A stretch of DNA of 64,000 nt from contig CAJLPX010000008.1 in the NCBI GenBank assembly GCA_905208635.1, forward strand, positions 1 to 64,000, read 5' to 3'. This document shows, one piece after another, positions 43,690 to 52,510 of this stretch (the stretch's first letter is position 1; each line of letters begins with the position of its first letter). The DNA comes from an uncultured Collinsella sp. (GTDB lineage Bacteria; Actinomycetota; Coriobacteriia; Coriobacteriales; Coriobacteriaceae). The translations under genes were made by a program, and so were the position numbers. The notes beneath the pieces were generated by a model. It was not told the origin of the DNA and made no database searches. It worked only from the letters and a program-made list of their open reading frames with translations.

Positions 43690-43930
43690 AGTTATCTCTC
43701 GTAATTATCTCTCGTCTTTCTGTTATCTCTCGTATTAGATATGAGTGAAAGATGAGAGATAAGATATCTCTACCTGCTTCATTAAATCATGTTTTTGCTG
43801 GTGGAACAATCGATATTGAGACAATACCATGGTTGCTTGTCTCTTTGCTGCTGAGCTATCTCTCATAATTATCTCTCGTCTTTCTGTTATCTCTCGTATT
43901 AGTGACGAATGAGAGATGAGAGATGCGTGA
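43690..43930. promoter_or_regulatory. Array of nine ATCTCTC/GAGAGAT heptamers
   Basis: Exact copies begin at 43694, 43707, 43725, 43858, 43871 and 43889 (ATCTCTC), and 43754, 43911 and 43918 (GAGAGAT). Two blocks, 43690-43737 and 43854-43901, are near-identical 48-bp direct repeats, 164 bp apart. Lies directly upstream of the Schlafen-type gene. The 420-bp gap holds no ORF. It could be the operator of that gene's product. Confidence 0.75.
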
Positions 43931-43975
43931 GTGATGGACGAGTGTGATTTTTTGGACGGTCGGAAAATCCCTCAA

Positions 43976-44013
43976 ATAAAAAACGGGGCCGGCCTTACGC
44001 CGAGCCCCGTTTT
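43976..44013 (-). terminator. Terminator of the PTS operon
   Basis: AAACGGGGC...GCCCCGTTT stem (43981-44013) with a GGC/GCC inner part, followed on the minus strand by UUUAUUU. It lies 46 bp beyond the IID stop. Confidence 0.82.
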
Positions 44014-44058
44014 CAAACGGTCAGTTAGTTATCCAACGCGCGAGCATAGCAGTCAACA

Positions 44059-44907
44059 TTACGCCGCCGCGAACACTCCCAAGCCCGTTCCGATGATGCA
44101 GATTGCGAAGATGCCCAAGATGATCCAAATGGTCTTGACGCCCTTTTTATAGAGGGCAACGCAAGCGAACGTTGCCAGCAAGGGCAGCAGACCGGGGAAG
44201 ATCGAATCGAACAGATCCTGCAGGACAATCTCCGAACCACCCACGTCAAAGGTCAAAGCCGTGGACAGCGAGACCTGTGCCGCAATCATGGCGCCGATAA
44301 CGGTCATTCCGAGAACACCGGCAGCATGCGTCATGCGAGACATAAGGTTGCTCTCTTCGGACTGCTGCAAAAACTTGGTTCCCAAGTCGTAACCCAGATG
44401 GGCGGCGACGATACGCGTTGCAAAGTTAATCACGGAGTAGATGAGCGCGTACACGATGGGGCCGAGCGGGTTGCCCGTCGAAGCGATGCCAATACCAATG
44501 CCGGCGGCAACCACGCGGAACGTACCCCAGTAGAACGAATCGCCGATGCCGGAAAGCGGTCCCATAAGGCCGACCTTCATGGCGTTAATCGAGGACGTGT
44601 CGAAGTTCTTATCGGCAGCCGCCTGCTCTTCCATCGAAACCGTTAGGCCGGCTACAAACGGAAGCACATGAGGCGTGATGTTAAAGAACTCGGTATGGCG
44701 ATCGAGCGCCGCATAGTAATCGTCGTCGTTGGGATAGATCTTTCGCAGGGGCTTCTGAATGGTGTACATGAAGCCCATTGCCATCATCTTGTCGTACGAC
44801 TGCGAGCACTGGCTCGTAAACTGGCGAAGGAACATGCTCCGATACATATCGGGAGTCATAATCGCGTCCTTCTTGGACTCTTTGAGGTCGGTGTTCTGGA
44901 TAGCCAT
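44059..44907 (-). CDS. PTS mannose/fructose/sorbose-family IID component
   Basis: 282 residues, the usual IID size. MKVGLMGPLSGIGDSFYWGTFRVVAAGI is the hallmark loop of IID. The C-terminus is hydrophobic (LLPLLATFACVALYKKGVKTIWIILGIFAICIIGTGLGVF). Together with IIC it forms the membrane channel that moves the sugar during phosphorylation. The start codon overlaps the IIC stop (TAATG). It is the last gene of the operon before a terminator. Confidence 0.94.
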   Translation of the reverse strand: MAIQNTDLKESKKDAIMTPDMYRSMFLRQFTSQCSQSYDKMMAMGFMYTIQKPLRKIYPNDDDYYAALDRHTEFFNITPHVLPFVAGLTVSMEEQAAADKNFDTSSINAMKVGLMGPLSGIGDSFYWGTFRVVAAGIGIGIASTGNPLGPIVYALIYSVINFATRIVAAHLGYDLGTKFLQQSEESNLMSRMTHAAGVLGMTVIGAMIAAQVSLSTALTFDVGGSEIVLQDLFDSIFPGLLPLLATFACVALYKKGVKTIWIILGIFAICIIGTGLGVFAAA

Positions 44908-45689
44908 TAGAAGTCCTCCTCTTCATCTGCAGCAACCGTCTGCGGACCGGACGAGCCCTCGCGGAAGGCCAGGAGCAGCGCGACGCAAATGGCAGCTGCG
45001 GCGACGCCGACCACGTCCATCTTGAGGTAGATGACCATAATGAAGCCCAGGAACAGCCAGGGAAGGAGCTTGTTATCGCCCATGGTCCTGATAAGAAGAG
45101 CGAAGCCGATGCAGACCATGACGCCGGACGCAACGTTGAGGCCGTCCATCACAAACTGCGGAATCGCGTTGAGCGCATTGTTGATAAGGTCGGCACCAAA
45201 GAACAGCGAGCCAAACACCAGCAGTGCAGACGGAATGCCAATCGACAGCGGCACGATGGTCAGATGGTACAGATTCGCCTTGGCAAGATCGCGATTTGCC
45301 AGAGCGGTCTCAATCTTCTTGCAGGCAAAGGCACCCGGAACGGCGTAGCAGAAGTTGCGCCACACCTGAAGGAAGACGGAGACGGGAAGGGCGAGCGCGA
45401 CGGCAGTTGCCGTGCCCGTACCCGTAATGACGGCAAACGCGCAGCCAAGCACGCCGGAGGCATAGACCTCGGGAGGAACCGCCGCGCCGACCATGATGGC
45501 GCCCATGAACATGGACTCCAAAGCAGCGCCGACGATAACGCCCTGCTGGACATCGCCAAGGATCAAGCCGACAAACAGGCTCGTAAACAGCGGACGACCA
45601 AGCATCGTAATGCCAAATAATTGCTCGTCCATGGACGCAATAAATGCGACCAGTGCAACTAGAAGATACTGGACAACCATTTCGATCAA
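44907..45689 (-). CDS. PTS mannose/fructose/sorbose-family IIC component
   Basis: 260 residues with about eight hydrophobic segments. The family motifs are GRPLFTSLFVGLILGDVQQGVIVGAALES near the N-terminus. The acidic C-terminus (DEEEDF) is cytosolic. It pairs with IID. The 70-bp gap to the SIS gene upstream has no terminator, so the two are probably in one transcript. Confidence 0.94.
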   Translation of the reverse strand: MIEMVVQYLLVALVAFIASMDEQLFGITMLGRPLFTSLFVGLILGDVQQGVIVGAALESMFMGAIMVGAAVPPEVYASGVLGCAFAVITGTGTATAVALALPVSVFLQVWRNFCYAVPGAFACKKIETALANRDLAKANLYHLTIVPLSIGIPSALLVFGSLFFGADLINNALNAIPQFVMDGLNVASGVMVCIGFALLIRTMGDNKLLPWLFLGFIMVIYLKMDVVGVAAAAICVALLLAFREGSSGPQTVAADEEEDF

Positions 45690-45761
45690 CCCCAGAAACA
45701 GGTCTGCAGGCGAGGCATTCTGCGCAGCTCGCCTGCAGACAACCGCAGCAATTTGAGAGGA

Positions 45762-46796
45762 TTAGTAGTTCATCTGGTGATAGTAACGACGCGTGGTGAG
45801 CGGGTGGTTACGGACGTGCTCGAGATGGCAGCTCAGACGCTCGGTGATGGTGTAGGTGACCATCGGGGAGACGATCTTGCGGAACTCGGGGTCGCTGAAC
45901 GGCAGCTCGACCTCGGCGGTGTCAAACTTGTTCACGCGGACGTTGACGCCCTTCTCGTCGGCGAGCATGTGAGTGAAGTTGTCCACGCGGTCCATGAGCT
46001 TACGGGTGTCGTCCTCGCCGTAGAGCATGATGAGGCTCGTGCCTTCCTCGCACAGCTCGATGGTGCCGTGGAAGAACTCGGCGGCGTGGATGGACTTGGT
46101 CTTGATCCACTGCATCTCCTCGAGGATGCACATGGCGTAGTCGTAGGCCTCACCCCAGAGCATGCCGGAGCCAATCACCATGTGGTAATCGGTGTCCTTG
46201 AAGTCCTCGGCCATGGCGGCGCAGCGCTCGTCCTGAGCGTCCTTGGCCTTGATGAGGTACGGAGCGATGTTGCCGAACTCTTCCATGAAGGTGTCGTACT
46301 TGGGGAAGGCGCCGGCGTTCTTGAGGAAGCGGGCGACCAGCGTGATCTGGTAGGTGTAGATGGCCTCGCACAGAACGTCGTCCTCGGCGAAGCTGAAGAA
46401 CTTGTAATCGGCGTACTCGGTGGCCGGGGTGTTGTCGTTGGAGACATACATCAGCGTGCGGGCGCCCTGCTCCTGGCAGAACTTGGCAGCCTCAATGATC
46501 TCGGGGGTGGTGCCGGTACGGGTGGAGAAGACGCAGACCGAGTCCTTGTTGAAGGCCTTGGGCGGGCACGCGAGGAACTCAGCGGCGATCTCGCAGTGGA
46601 CGTCGACGTCGGCCGTGGTGGTCTCGACCCAATACTTCATCGGGAGCGTGTGGGCCCAGGTGCCGCCGCAGCCGATGAAGAAGATGTTGGAATAACCCTG
46701 CTCGCAGACCTCGTCCACGGCAGCCTCAATCTGAGGACGGAGAGCGAGGGCATCGCTCACAACCTTCTCGTAACGAGGCTCATCGAAATTGAACAT
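45762..46796 (-). CDS. SIS-domain sugar-phosphate isomerase/deglycase (FrlB/AgaS-like)
   Basis: 344 residues with two SIS domains. FIGCGGTWA and FSTRTGTTPEIIEA in the first domain are phosphosugar-binding loops. The second contains AEFFHGTIE, a conserved His-Gly-Glu motif shared with fructoselysine-6-phosphate deglycases. The C-terminus ends HPLTTRRYYHQMNY. It lies in a PTS operon and should act on the phosphorylated sugar that the PTS delivers. The true substrate (glycated amino acid or aminosugar phosphate) is unknown. Two paralogues occur at 55626 and 62722. Confidence 0.88.
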   Translation of the reverse strand: MFNFDEPRYEKVVSDALALRPQIEAAVDEVCEQGYSNIFFIGCGGTWAHTLPMKYWVETTTADVDVHCEIAAEFLACPPKAFNKDSVCVFSTRTGTTPEIIEAAKFCQEQGARTLMYVSNDNTPATEYADYKFFSFAEDDVLCEAIYTYQITLVARFLKNAGAFPKYDTFMEEFGNIAPYLIKAKDAQDERCAAMAEDFKDTDYHMVIGSGMLWGEAYDYAMCILEEMQWIKTKSIHAAEFFHGTIELCEEGTSLIMLYGEDDTRKLMDRVDNFTHMLADEKGVNVRVNKFDTAEVELPFSDPEFRKIVSPMVTYTITERLSCHLEHVRNHPLTTRRYYHQMNY

Positions 46797-46816
46797 CCCT
46801 TACTCCTAACTCACTT

Positions 46817-46874
46817 GGATGAACCCTTCATTCATCCCATAACGTTATAATACTTTATATAACTAACTATGCAA
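46817..46874 (-). promoter_or_regulatory. Promoter and candidate operators of the SIS-IIC-IID transcript
   Basis: Minus-strand -35 TTGCAT (46869-46874) and -10 TATTAT (46847-46852), spacer 16 bp. Two inverted repeats overlap or follow: GTTATA-N8-TATAAC (46844-46863 region) and GGATGAA-N7-TTCATCC (46817-46837). Their positions suit repressor binding, probably by the GntR protein at 48.1-48.8 kb. Confidence 0.5.
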
Positions 46875-46907
46875 GAACTATTTCAGATTTTTTTTGATTT
46901 TTCTTTA

Positions 46908-46941
46908 ATAAAAAGCCCGCCGATCAAATGATCGACGGGCA
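46908..46941 (-). terminator. Terminator after the PTS IIB gene
   Basis: GCCCGCCGATCA/TGATCGACGGGC stem (46916-46941; one mismatch) followed by UUUUUAUUAAAG on the minus strand. It lies between IIB and the SIS gene, so the PTS cluster is read as at least two transcripts or with partial read-through. Confidence 0.75.
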
Positions 46942-46991
46942 TAGGCATAGAGCATTGGTTCAATAAATGCCGAGCATCAACGTGTTTCCGG

Positions 46992-47465
46992 CTAGAAAAC
47001 GTCCTTGGCAAACACCTTAGCGTCATTGGGAACCTGACGGATTTCGATGGCCACGCCATCGCCCAGGAGCTCTTGGATATGCTCGGCATCTTTCTCGGTC
47101 GCAAAGATCGCAGGGGTCGGATGAAGCGTGGTCTCAGGGGTCTTTCGGGTTCCACCCAGATTGATCTCTTTGATGTCTTTGCAACCCTTAGCGAGACGAT
47201 AGACATCTTCAATCGTCTCAGCGATGATAAACAGCGAATACTTGTCGGTAACGCCGCTGTTGAGCGCCTCGATAGCAGCGTCAACATTCTTGATGACGAG
47301 TTTAACGCCGTTGGGGCGGGCGAGCCTCAAAGCCGCCTTCCTCATGTCGTCTTTTGCCACAGCATCGCTGGCAAGCAGGATGCAATCTACATCCAAAGCG
47401 TGAGTCCAGGACATGGCAACTTGGCCGTGAATCAGTCGATAATCAACTCTCGTAAGCTTAATCAT
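46992..47465 (-). CDS. PTS mannose/fructose/sorbose-family IIB component
   Basis: About 157 residues. The N-terminal LTRVDYRLIHGQVA contains the phosphorylated His (His13 from this start), and the Rossmann-like fold continues with DVDCILLASDAV and KLVIKNVDAAI. It transfers phosphate from IIA to the incoming sugar. The ATG at 47465 is chosen because GGAG lies 9 nt upstream. An ATG at 47474 is also in frame. Confidence 0.92.
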   Translation of the reverse strand: MIKLTRVDYRLIHGQVAMSWTHALDVDCILLASDAVAKDDMRKAALRLARPNGVKLVIKNVDAAIEALNSGVTDKYSLFIIAETIEDVYRLAKGCKDIKEINLGGTRKTPETTLHPTPAIFATEKDAEHIQELLGDGVAIEIRQVPNDAKVFAKDVF

Positions 47466-47536
47466 CGTTATCATCTCCGCACGTGATAAAGGGAATGACA
47501 GGTGTGGCCCCTAGCTAGGGCTCGAACCAGAACTAA

Positions 47537-47956
47537 CTAGAACTCTTCTTCTTTGGCGCCGGCAAGCATGTCCGCCGCCTCGCAAAGCTGAATAAACGCA
47601 CGCGATCCCTCGACCGCGGCTTTGGCCTTGCCCGCATCCAGAGAGTCCAGCTGCGTAACCATTTCGACAAGCAACGGAAGATTCATTCCAGCAATCAACG
47701 TAAACGATCCGTCGACTTGTCGCTGAATGAATTCGTTGCTTACAGAGCCGCCAAAGATGTCAGTCACGACAAACCAAGAGTCGGCAGGATCCTTCGCCTC
47801 CATCCATGCATCAATCAACGCCGCGACATCCCTTGAGTCGTCATCGACATAGGCGCACAGGCACTCGATTCGGTCGTCGGTACCCATCAGAATCTCCAGA
47901 GAGCTTTTCATACCTTGGGCGAGATAACCATGACTCGCTAGCAATATCTTATTCAT
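47537..47956 (-). CDS. PTS mannose/fructose/sorbose-family IIA component
   Basis: 139 residues. ILLASHGYLAQGM holds the phosphorylation site His9. DIFGGSVSN is the second family motif. It receives phosphate from HPr and passes it to IIB. This is the promoter-proximal PTS gene, 134 bp from the divergently spaced GntR gene on the same strand. Confidence 0.92.
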   Translation of the reverse strand: MNKILLASHGYLAQGMKSSLEILMGTDDRIECLCAYVDDDSRDVAALIDAWMEAKDPADSWFVVTDIFGGSVSNEFIQRQVDGSFTLIAGMNLPLLVEMVTQLDSLDAGKAKAAVEGSRAFIQLCEAADMLAGAKEEEF

Positions 47957-48090
47957 AGTTCTCCAATATCAATAAGACGTACTATATTGTCATAACAAAG
48001 TATATTAGCAATCTCCACCTACGCGGTATGTCACAATTTTCTAAATCCGCGAACGGTAACAATTGGTCGGTAAACCAATCTATCTCTAAT

Positions 48091-48795
48091 TTACAAATAG
48101 AACTTCAGTCGCTCGGTGCAGTACACCTGACGGGAGATGAAAAGCGGCTCGCCACTTGGAGCATAACGTCTATCGACAAACAGAAGTAGCGAAGAGTCCA
48201 GCTCCACGTTAAGGTATGCCGCCTCAAGCTCGCTCGCATAGCAGACCTCGAGCGTACGCGTGTTGGGACCCATCTTGATCCCCTGGCGATCGAGTACCGC
48301 CATCAGCGAATCCTCGAGGGATTCATGCTCCAAAAAAGAAAGCGCAGCGGAATAGCTATTGGTTTCCAGCATCGTGGGCTTGCCATCCACAAGGCGCAGA
48401 CGACGACTACGCAATACCTTTTGGGTATCGTCTACGCCCAGGAACTTCGCGTCTCGCAGGTTTGGGAAGTCCCAGCCCATTTCGAGAACCCTGGTAGACG
48501 CCTGTTTTCCCGCAAGCTGGCACGAATGGGTAAAGCTCTCACGGTCGTCCGCGGCATACATCTGTGTGTCCGACGAAACGAACGTGCCCTTGCCGCGGGC
48601 CCTCTCAACAAGCCCAGCATCTTCCATTTCTTTAATTGCGGAGCGAACCGTTATTCGGCTCACGCCAAATTGCTCGATAAGCTCCGTCTCGGTCGGGAGC
48701 TTATCTCCCGGGCGGTACGTGCCGTTGGCGATCGAATCAGAAAGCGCACGAACAATCTGTTTGTACAGGGGGATAACGCTATTTGCTTCAACCAT
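48091..48795 (-). CDS. GntR family regulator with UTRA domain
   Basis: About 234 residues. The winged helix-turn-helix is clear: PLYKQIVRALSDSIANGTYRPGDKLPTE, then FGVSRITVRSAIKEMEDAGLVERARGKGTF. The C-terminal UTRA domain (from about 95) binds a phosphorylated sugar ligand in this family. Its position upstream of the PTS-SIS genes on the same strand makes it the likely local regulator. An ATG three codons earlier (48804) is possible. Confidence 0.9.
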   Translation of the reverse strand: MVEANSVIPLYKQIVRALSDSIANGTYRPGDKLPTETELIEQFGVSRITVRSAIKEMEDAGLVERARGKGTFVSSDTQMYAADDRESFTHSCQLAGKQASTRVLEMGWDFPNLRDAKFLGVDDTQKVLRSRRLRLVDGKPTMLETNSYSAALSFLEHESLEDSLMAVLDRQGIKMGPNTRTLEVCYASELEAAYLNVELDSSLLLFVDRRYAPSGEPLFISRQVYCTERLKFYL

Positions 48796-48860
48796 ATCAA
48801 CCATACCTTTGCAAGGAATCAGCAGTTTATAGATAGATGACTTATATTGTATTAGAACTT

Positions 48861-48885
48861 TTTAGGAGTCCATATATTTCCTAAA
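48861..48885. promoter_or_regulatory. Palindrome TTTAGGA-N11-TCCTAAA
   Basis: Perfect 7-bp arms at 48861-48867 and 48879-48885, about 60 bp upstream of the GntR gene and inside the region divergent from the M16 peptidase. It may be an operator. It could also be chance. Confidence 0.35.
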
Positions 48886-49074
48886 TGATTCGGTAAACGG
48901 GGTGTTATTTCACTTTAGCGGGATGCAGCGGCTACCCGCGGCATTCGCCGTCAACCCAGCACAGCCGCCCACCAATATCGTTGCCAGTTCGTCGCAGAGC
49001 CGCTGCCCCATATGGGTATACTCTCGAGGATTCGACTCGATTCGCCCCCGTTGGGGCGTCAAAGGAGACTGCAT

Positions 49075-52000
49075 ATGCCCACCACCTCAACCGACCCGCG
49101 CGCCGCTGCCGCCGCGCTGCTGGTGCCCGGCACCACCTGCCATGGCTTTGCCGTCGAGCGCTGCGAGACCGTGCCCGAGCTCGACTCGGACGCCTACGTG
49201 CTGCGCCACACCGCCTCGGGCGCTCGCCTGCTGCATCTGGCGTGCGACGACGAAAACAAGGCCTTTGCCATTGGCTTTAAGACGCCGCCGGCCGATTCCA
49301 CCGGCGTGTTCCATATTCTTGAGCACTCGGTGCTGTGTGGATCGGCCAAGTTTCCCGTCAAGGAGCCGTTTGTCGACCTGATCAAGAGCTCCATGCAGAC
49401 GTTCCTCAACGCCATGACCTACCCCGACAAGACCATCTACCCCGTTGCCACCACCAACGAGCAGGACCTGTACAACCTGATGGACGTGTACCTGGACGCG
49501 GTGTTCAACCCGGCCATCTATACCAAGCCCACCATTTTTGAGCAGGAGGGCTGGCACTACGAGCTGGACCTGCCGGAGGGCGTCGAGGGCGAGGGCGGCG
49601 ACAGCTCCGAGAGCCTACGCGAGGGCACGCTGCGCTATAACGGCGTAGTGTTCAACGAAATGAAGGGCGCGCTGTCCGACCCCATGAGCGTGCTGGACGA
49701 CGCCGTCAACGCCGCGCTCTATCCCGACACCGCCTATGCGCACGAGAGCGGCGGCGACCCGCGCGCGATTCCCGCGCTCACCTACGAGCAGTTCCTGGAC
49801 ACGCACGCGCGCCACTACAATCCTTCCAACTCCTACATCACGCTCTATGGCGACCTGGACGTGGACCGCGCGCTGGCCTTTTTGGACGAGCGCTACCTGT
49901 CGCAGCCGAGCGCTGCGAGCCGCCGCATGGACGCTGCCGTTGCCGCCGGCGAGGACCCGTCCACGCTGGCGCCCAATCCACTGGGTGTGCAGGCGCCCGT
50001 GGCCTGCGAGTATAAGCGCGTCGAGATGGCAACCACGCCCGAGAACGCCCTGGTGGGCCTGGGCCTGGTGCTAGGCAGTGCGCTCGACCGCAAGCGCACG
50101 ATCGCGGCGGATATCCTTTTCGAGGCACTGCTGGGCTCCAACGAAGCACCGGTTAAGAAGGCCATTCTGGCCGCCGGCCTGGGCGGCAACGTGGTGAGCT
50201 ACACCGCGGCCGAGTGCCTGCAGCCCTACGAGCTCATCATGCTGCAAAACGCGCAGCCCGGCGTGGCGCGCGAGCTGCGCCGCGTGTTCCAGGACGTCTG
50301 CCACGACCTGTGCGGGCACGGCATTCCGCGCGAGCGCCTGGAAGCTATCATCAGCAGCAACGAGTACGACCTGCGCCAGCGCGACTATGGCATCGCCGAC
50401 GGCGTGGCCATTGCGTGCGACGCGTTGAGCACCTGGCTTTACGATGACGACGCCGCGACGCTGGCGCTCAAGTATGGCCCGGTGTACGAGGAGCTGCGTG
50501 GCGAGCTGGACGGCAGATACTTTGAGGACCTGCTGCGCGAGCTCGTACTACAGAATGACCACATGGCGTTGGTCGAGCTGGTGCCGGTAGACGCTGCCGA
50601 GGGCGCGGAGGGTGCCGAGGCCGCCGAGCTGACAGCCAAGCGCGATGCCATGACTGATGCCGGGCTGGCCGACGTGGTCGAGCGCACGGCCGTACTGCGT
50701 GCCGCGCAGGAGGCCGAGGACACGCCCGAGGCCAAGGCCACGCTGCCGCGCCTGCGCGTGTCCGACATTGGCGAGGCACGCCCCGAGCCGCCGCTGGTCG
50801 TGGACACGACCGCGCCCATCCCCTGTCTGCGCCACGACATTCCCACCAATCGCCTGGCCTACGCCATGCAGTATTTCGACCTGAGCAGCGTCGCGTTTGA
50901 GGACCTGCCCTATGTGACGCTGCTCTGCCGCCTGCTCAAGCAGCTGCCCACGCGTGAGCATTCGGCCGAGGAACTCGACAACCTGCTCGCCGGCAAGCTG
51001 GGCTTTTTGAGCTTTACGACCGAGGTCATGACGCAGCCTGACGTGGACGGCGTGCGCCCCTACCTGCTGGTGAGCGCCGGCGCCCTGTCCGAAAAGATCG
51101 ACGCGCTGGCGAGCCTGCCGCGCGAGGTGTGGTCGAGCACGCTTTTGCTCGATGCCGACGCCGACCGCGTGCGCGACGTGCTCACGCAGATTCGCATTGG
51201 CCTTGAGCAGGGCTTTATCAACAACGGCCACTCGGCGGCGCTCGGCCGCGCGATGAGCTACAGCTCGCCTTCGGCCGTGGTGCGTGAGCAGCTTTCGGGC
51301 GTGGACTTCTACCTGTTCCTGTGCGATCTGCTCGAGCACTTTGACGAGCGACTGGACGACCTGCGCGCCAAGCTTGCCGCGCTGGCAGACCGTATCTTTG
51401 TGGCCGATGGCTGCATGGCGAGCTTTACCGGCAGCGACGGGGACTTTGACGCGTACTGGGATGCCGCGGGCGACCTGGGGCTTGGTGCGGGCGACGGCGC
51501 CGATGCCGGCCGCAACGCGCTTGTGGTGCCGGCGCCGCGCGACCGCCACGAGGCTTTTGTCATCCCCAGCGACATCTGCTTTGCGGCAAGCGCGTGCGAC
51601 CCGCGTCGCTTGGGGCTCGATGTGACGGGCGCCTGGGCGGTTGCCGCCAACGCGCTCTCCTACGACTACCTGTGGAACGAGATCCGCGTGAAAGGCGGTG
51701 CGTACGGCTGCGGATTCCGCGCTGCCGGCGAGCGTCAGACGGCGTTCTACACCTACCGTGACCCGGCAATCGATCCTTCGATTGAGCGCGTGGCGCGCGC
51801 AGGCGAATGGCTCGGCAGCTTTGAGCCCGACGAGGCCGCCTTTGAGGGCTTTATCGTGAGCTGCGTAAGCGGCATGGACGCACCGGTGAAACCGTACGCG
51901 CTCACCAAGCGCCGCAACACGACCTACCTGGCTGGGCTCGATCCGCATGCGCGCGAGGAGCGTCGCGCCCAGATGCTCGCCGCCACGCCCGGTGAGCTAC

Positions 52001-52119
52001 GCTCGCTCGGAACCGACGTGACGCGCATCGCAGCCGAGTCGCCCACCTGCGTCTTTGGCGGCCGAGATGTCATCGCCAAGAGCAACGCCGGCTTTACCGT
52101 CATCGACCTGCTGGGCTAA
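49075..52119 (+). CDS. M16C family zinc metalloprotease (PreP/insulinase-like)
   Basis: 1014 residues, typical of presequence-protease-like M16C enzymes with four M16-fold domains in one chain. The inverted zinc motif HILEH is at residues 80-84, and the following segment (SVLCGSAKFPVKEPFVDLIKSSMQTFLNAMTYPDKTIYPV) is strongly conserved. No signal peptide, so cytosolic peptide degradation is likely. The ATG at 49075 has AAAGGAG 8 nt upstream. The frame is open to 49012. A TATACT -10-like element lies near 49016. Confidence 0.93.
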   Translation: MPTTSTDPRAAAAALLVPGTTCHGFAVERCETVPELDSDAYVLRHTASGARLLHLACDDENKAFAIGFKTPPADSTGVFHILEHSVLCGSAKFPVKEPFVDLIKSSMQTFLNAMTYPDKTIYPVATTNEQDLYNLMDVYLDAVFNPAIYTKPTIFEQEGWHYELDLPEGVEGEGGDSSESLREGTLRYNGVVFNEMKGALSDPMSVLDDAVNAALYPDTAYAHESGGDPRAIPALTYEQFLDTHARHYNPSNSYITLYGDLDVDRALAFLDERYLSQPSAASRRMDAAVAAGEDPSTLAPNPLGVQAPVACEYKRVEMATTPENALVGLGLVLGSALDRKRTIAADILFEALLGSNEAPVKKAILAAGLGGNVVSYTAAECLQPYELIMLQNAQPGVARELRRVFQDVCHDLCGHGIPRERLEAIISSNEYDLRQRDYGIADGVAIACDALSTWLYDDDAATLALKYGPVYEELRGELDGRYFEDLLRELVLQNDHMALVELVPVDAAEGAEGAEAAELTAKRDAMTDAGLADVVERTAVLRAAQEAEDTPEAKATLPRLRVSDIGEARPEPPLVVDTTAPIPCLRHDIPTNRLAYAMQYFDLSSVAFEDLPYVTLLCRLLKQLPTREHSAEELDNLLAGKLGFLSFTTEVMTQPDVDGVRPYLLVSAGALSEKIDALASLPREVWSSTLLLDADADRVRDVLTQIRIGLEQGFINNGHSAALGRAMSYSSPSAVVREQLSGVDFYLFLCDLLEHFDERLDDLRAKLAALADRIFVADGCMASFTGSDGDFDAYWDAAGDLGLGAGDGADAGRNALVVPAPRDRHEAFVIPSDICFAASACDPRRLGLDVTGAWAVAANALSYDYLWNEIRVKGGAYGCGFRAAGERQTAFYTYRDPAIDPSIERVARAGEWLGSFEPDEAAFEGFIVSCVSGMDAPVKPYALTKRRNTTYLAGLDPHAREERRAQMLAATPGELRSLGTDVTRIAAESPTCVFGGRDVIAKSNAGFTVIDLLG

Positions 52120-52125
52120 GACACC

Positions 52126-52170
52126 AAGGTAGATTTTTGGGACATGCCCGAAAATCTACCTTTTCTTTTT
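52126..52170 (+). terminator. Terminator of the M16C gene, repeat-derived
   Basis: Arms AAGGTAGATTTTTGGG (52126-52141) and CCCGAAAATCTACCTT (52147-52162), one mismatch, with a 5-nt loop, followed by TTCTTTTTG. The stretch 52129-52147 also occurs, inverted, at 54174-54192. Confidence 0.82.
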
Positions 52171-52212
52171 GCCGCTGCTTGGGCGGGGCGGCGCAGCCCA
52201 CCGCGGCGGTTT

Positions 52213-52350
52213 GTCTAAATCTGTAACATCTAGACGGCAATATCGGCTCCAGATGTTACAGATCGAGACGTTCCCGAACGGCACCAGCTCTTTGTCTCAA
52301 TCTGTAACAACTAGGTCCATTTTTGCCGAGTTACTGTTACAGATCGAGAC
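52213..52350. repeat. Two tandem palindromes with GTCT-ATCTGTAACA arms
   Basis: Hairpin 1 pairs 52213-52231 with 52251-52269 (17 of 19). Hairpin 2 pairs 52294-52309 with 52335-52350. The left arms are near-identical and lie 81 bp apart, so a single unit has been duplicated. No ORF. Confidence 0.75.
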
Positions 52351-52374
52351 AGACCGCCGCAGACACCCGCCCTC

Positions 52375-52443
52375 CAGCAAAACCACCACGAAGGTGTCCA
52401 TGAACTGCCCCCTTTGCGATGGTTTGTGTGGTGGTTTTTGCTG
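52375..52443. repeat. Palindrome CAGCAAAACCACCAC/GTGGTGGTTTTTGCTG
   Basis: Arms 52375-52389 and 52428-52443 match except for one extra T. It lies directly before the 39-bp shared leader of the folate cyclo-ligase gene. No clear terminator tract on either strand. Confidence 0.65.
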
Positions 52444-52448
52444 TTTGC

Positions 52449-52487
52449 CCAGATAAAACCTGCCAAAATAAACCTGTCCCTTTTTGG
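52449..52487 (+). promoter_or_regulatory. 39-bp shared leader, copy 1
   Basis: Identical at 38 of 39 positions to the minus-strand sequence at 62620-62582. Each copy ends about 20 bp before the start codon of a gene in the same orientation, so it is a candidate common 5'-UTR or promoter cassette. Confidence 0.7.
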
Positions 52488-52510
52488 AAGGTTTGGGAGA
52501 TGAGGCTGTG

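Noticed and set aside
43690..43930. CRISPR-like array
   Set aside because: Units are 7 bp, spacing is irregular and there are no unique spacers or cas genes.
50548..51948. 466-residue minus-strand ORF inside the M16C gene
   Set aside because: Antisense frame of a well-recognised peptidase; low-complexity Arg/His/Val composition and no start signal.
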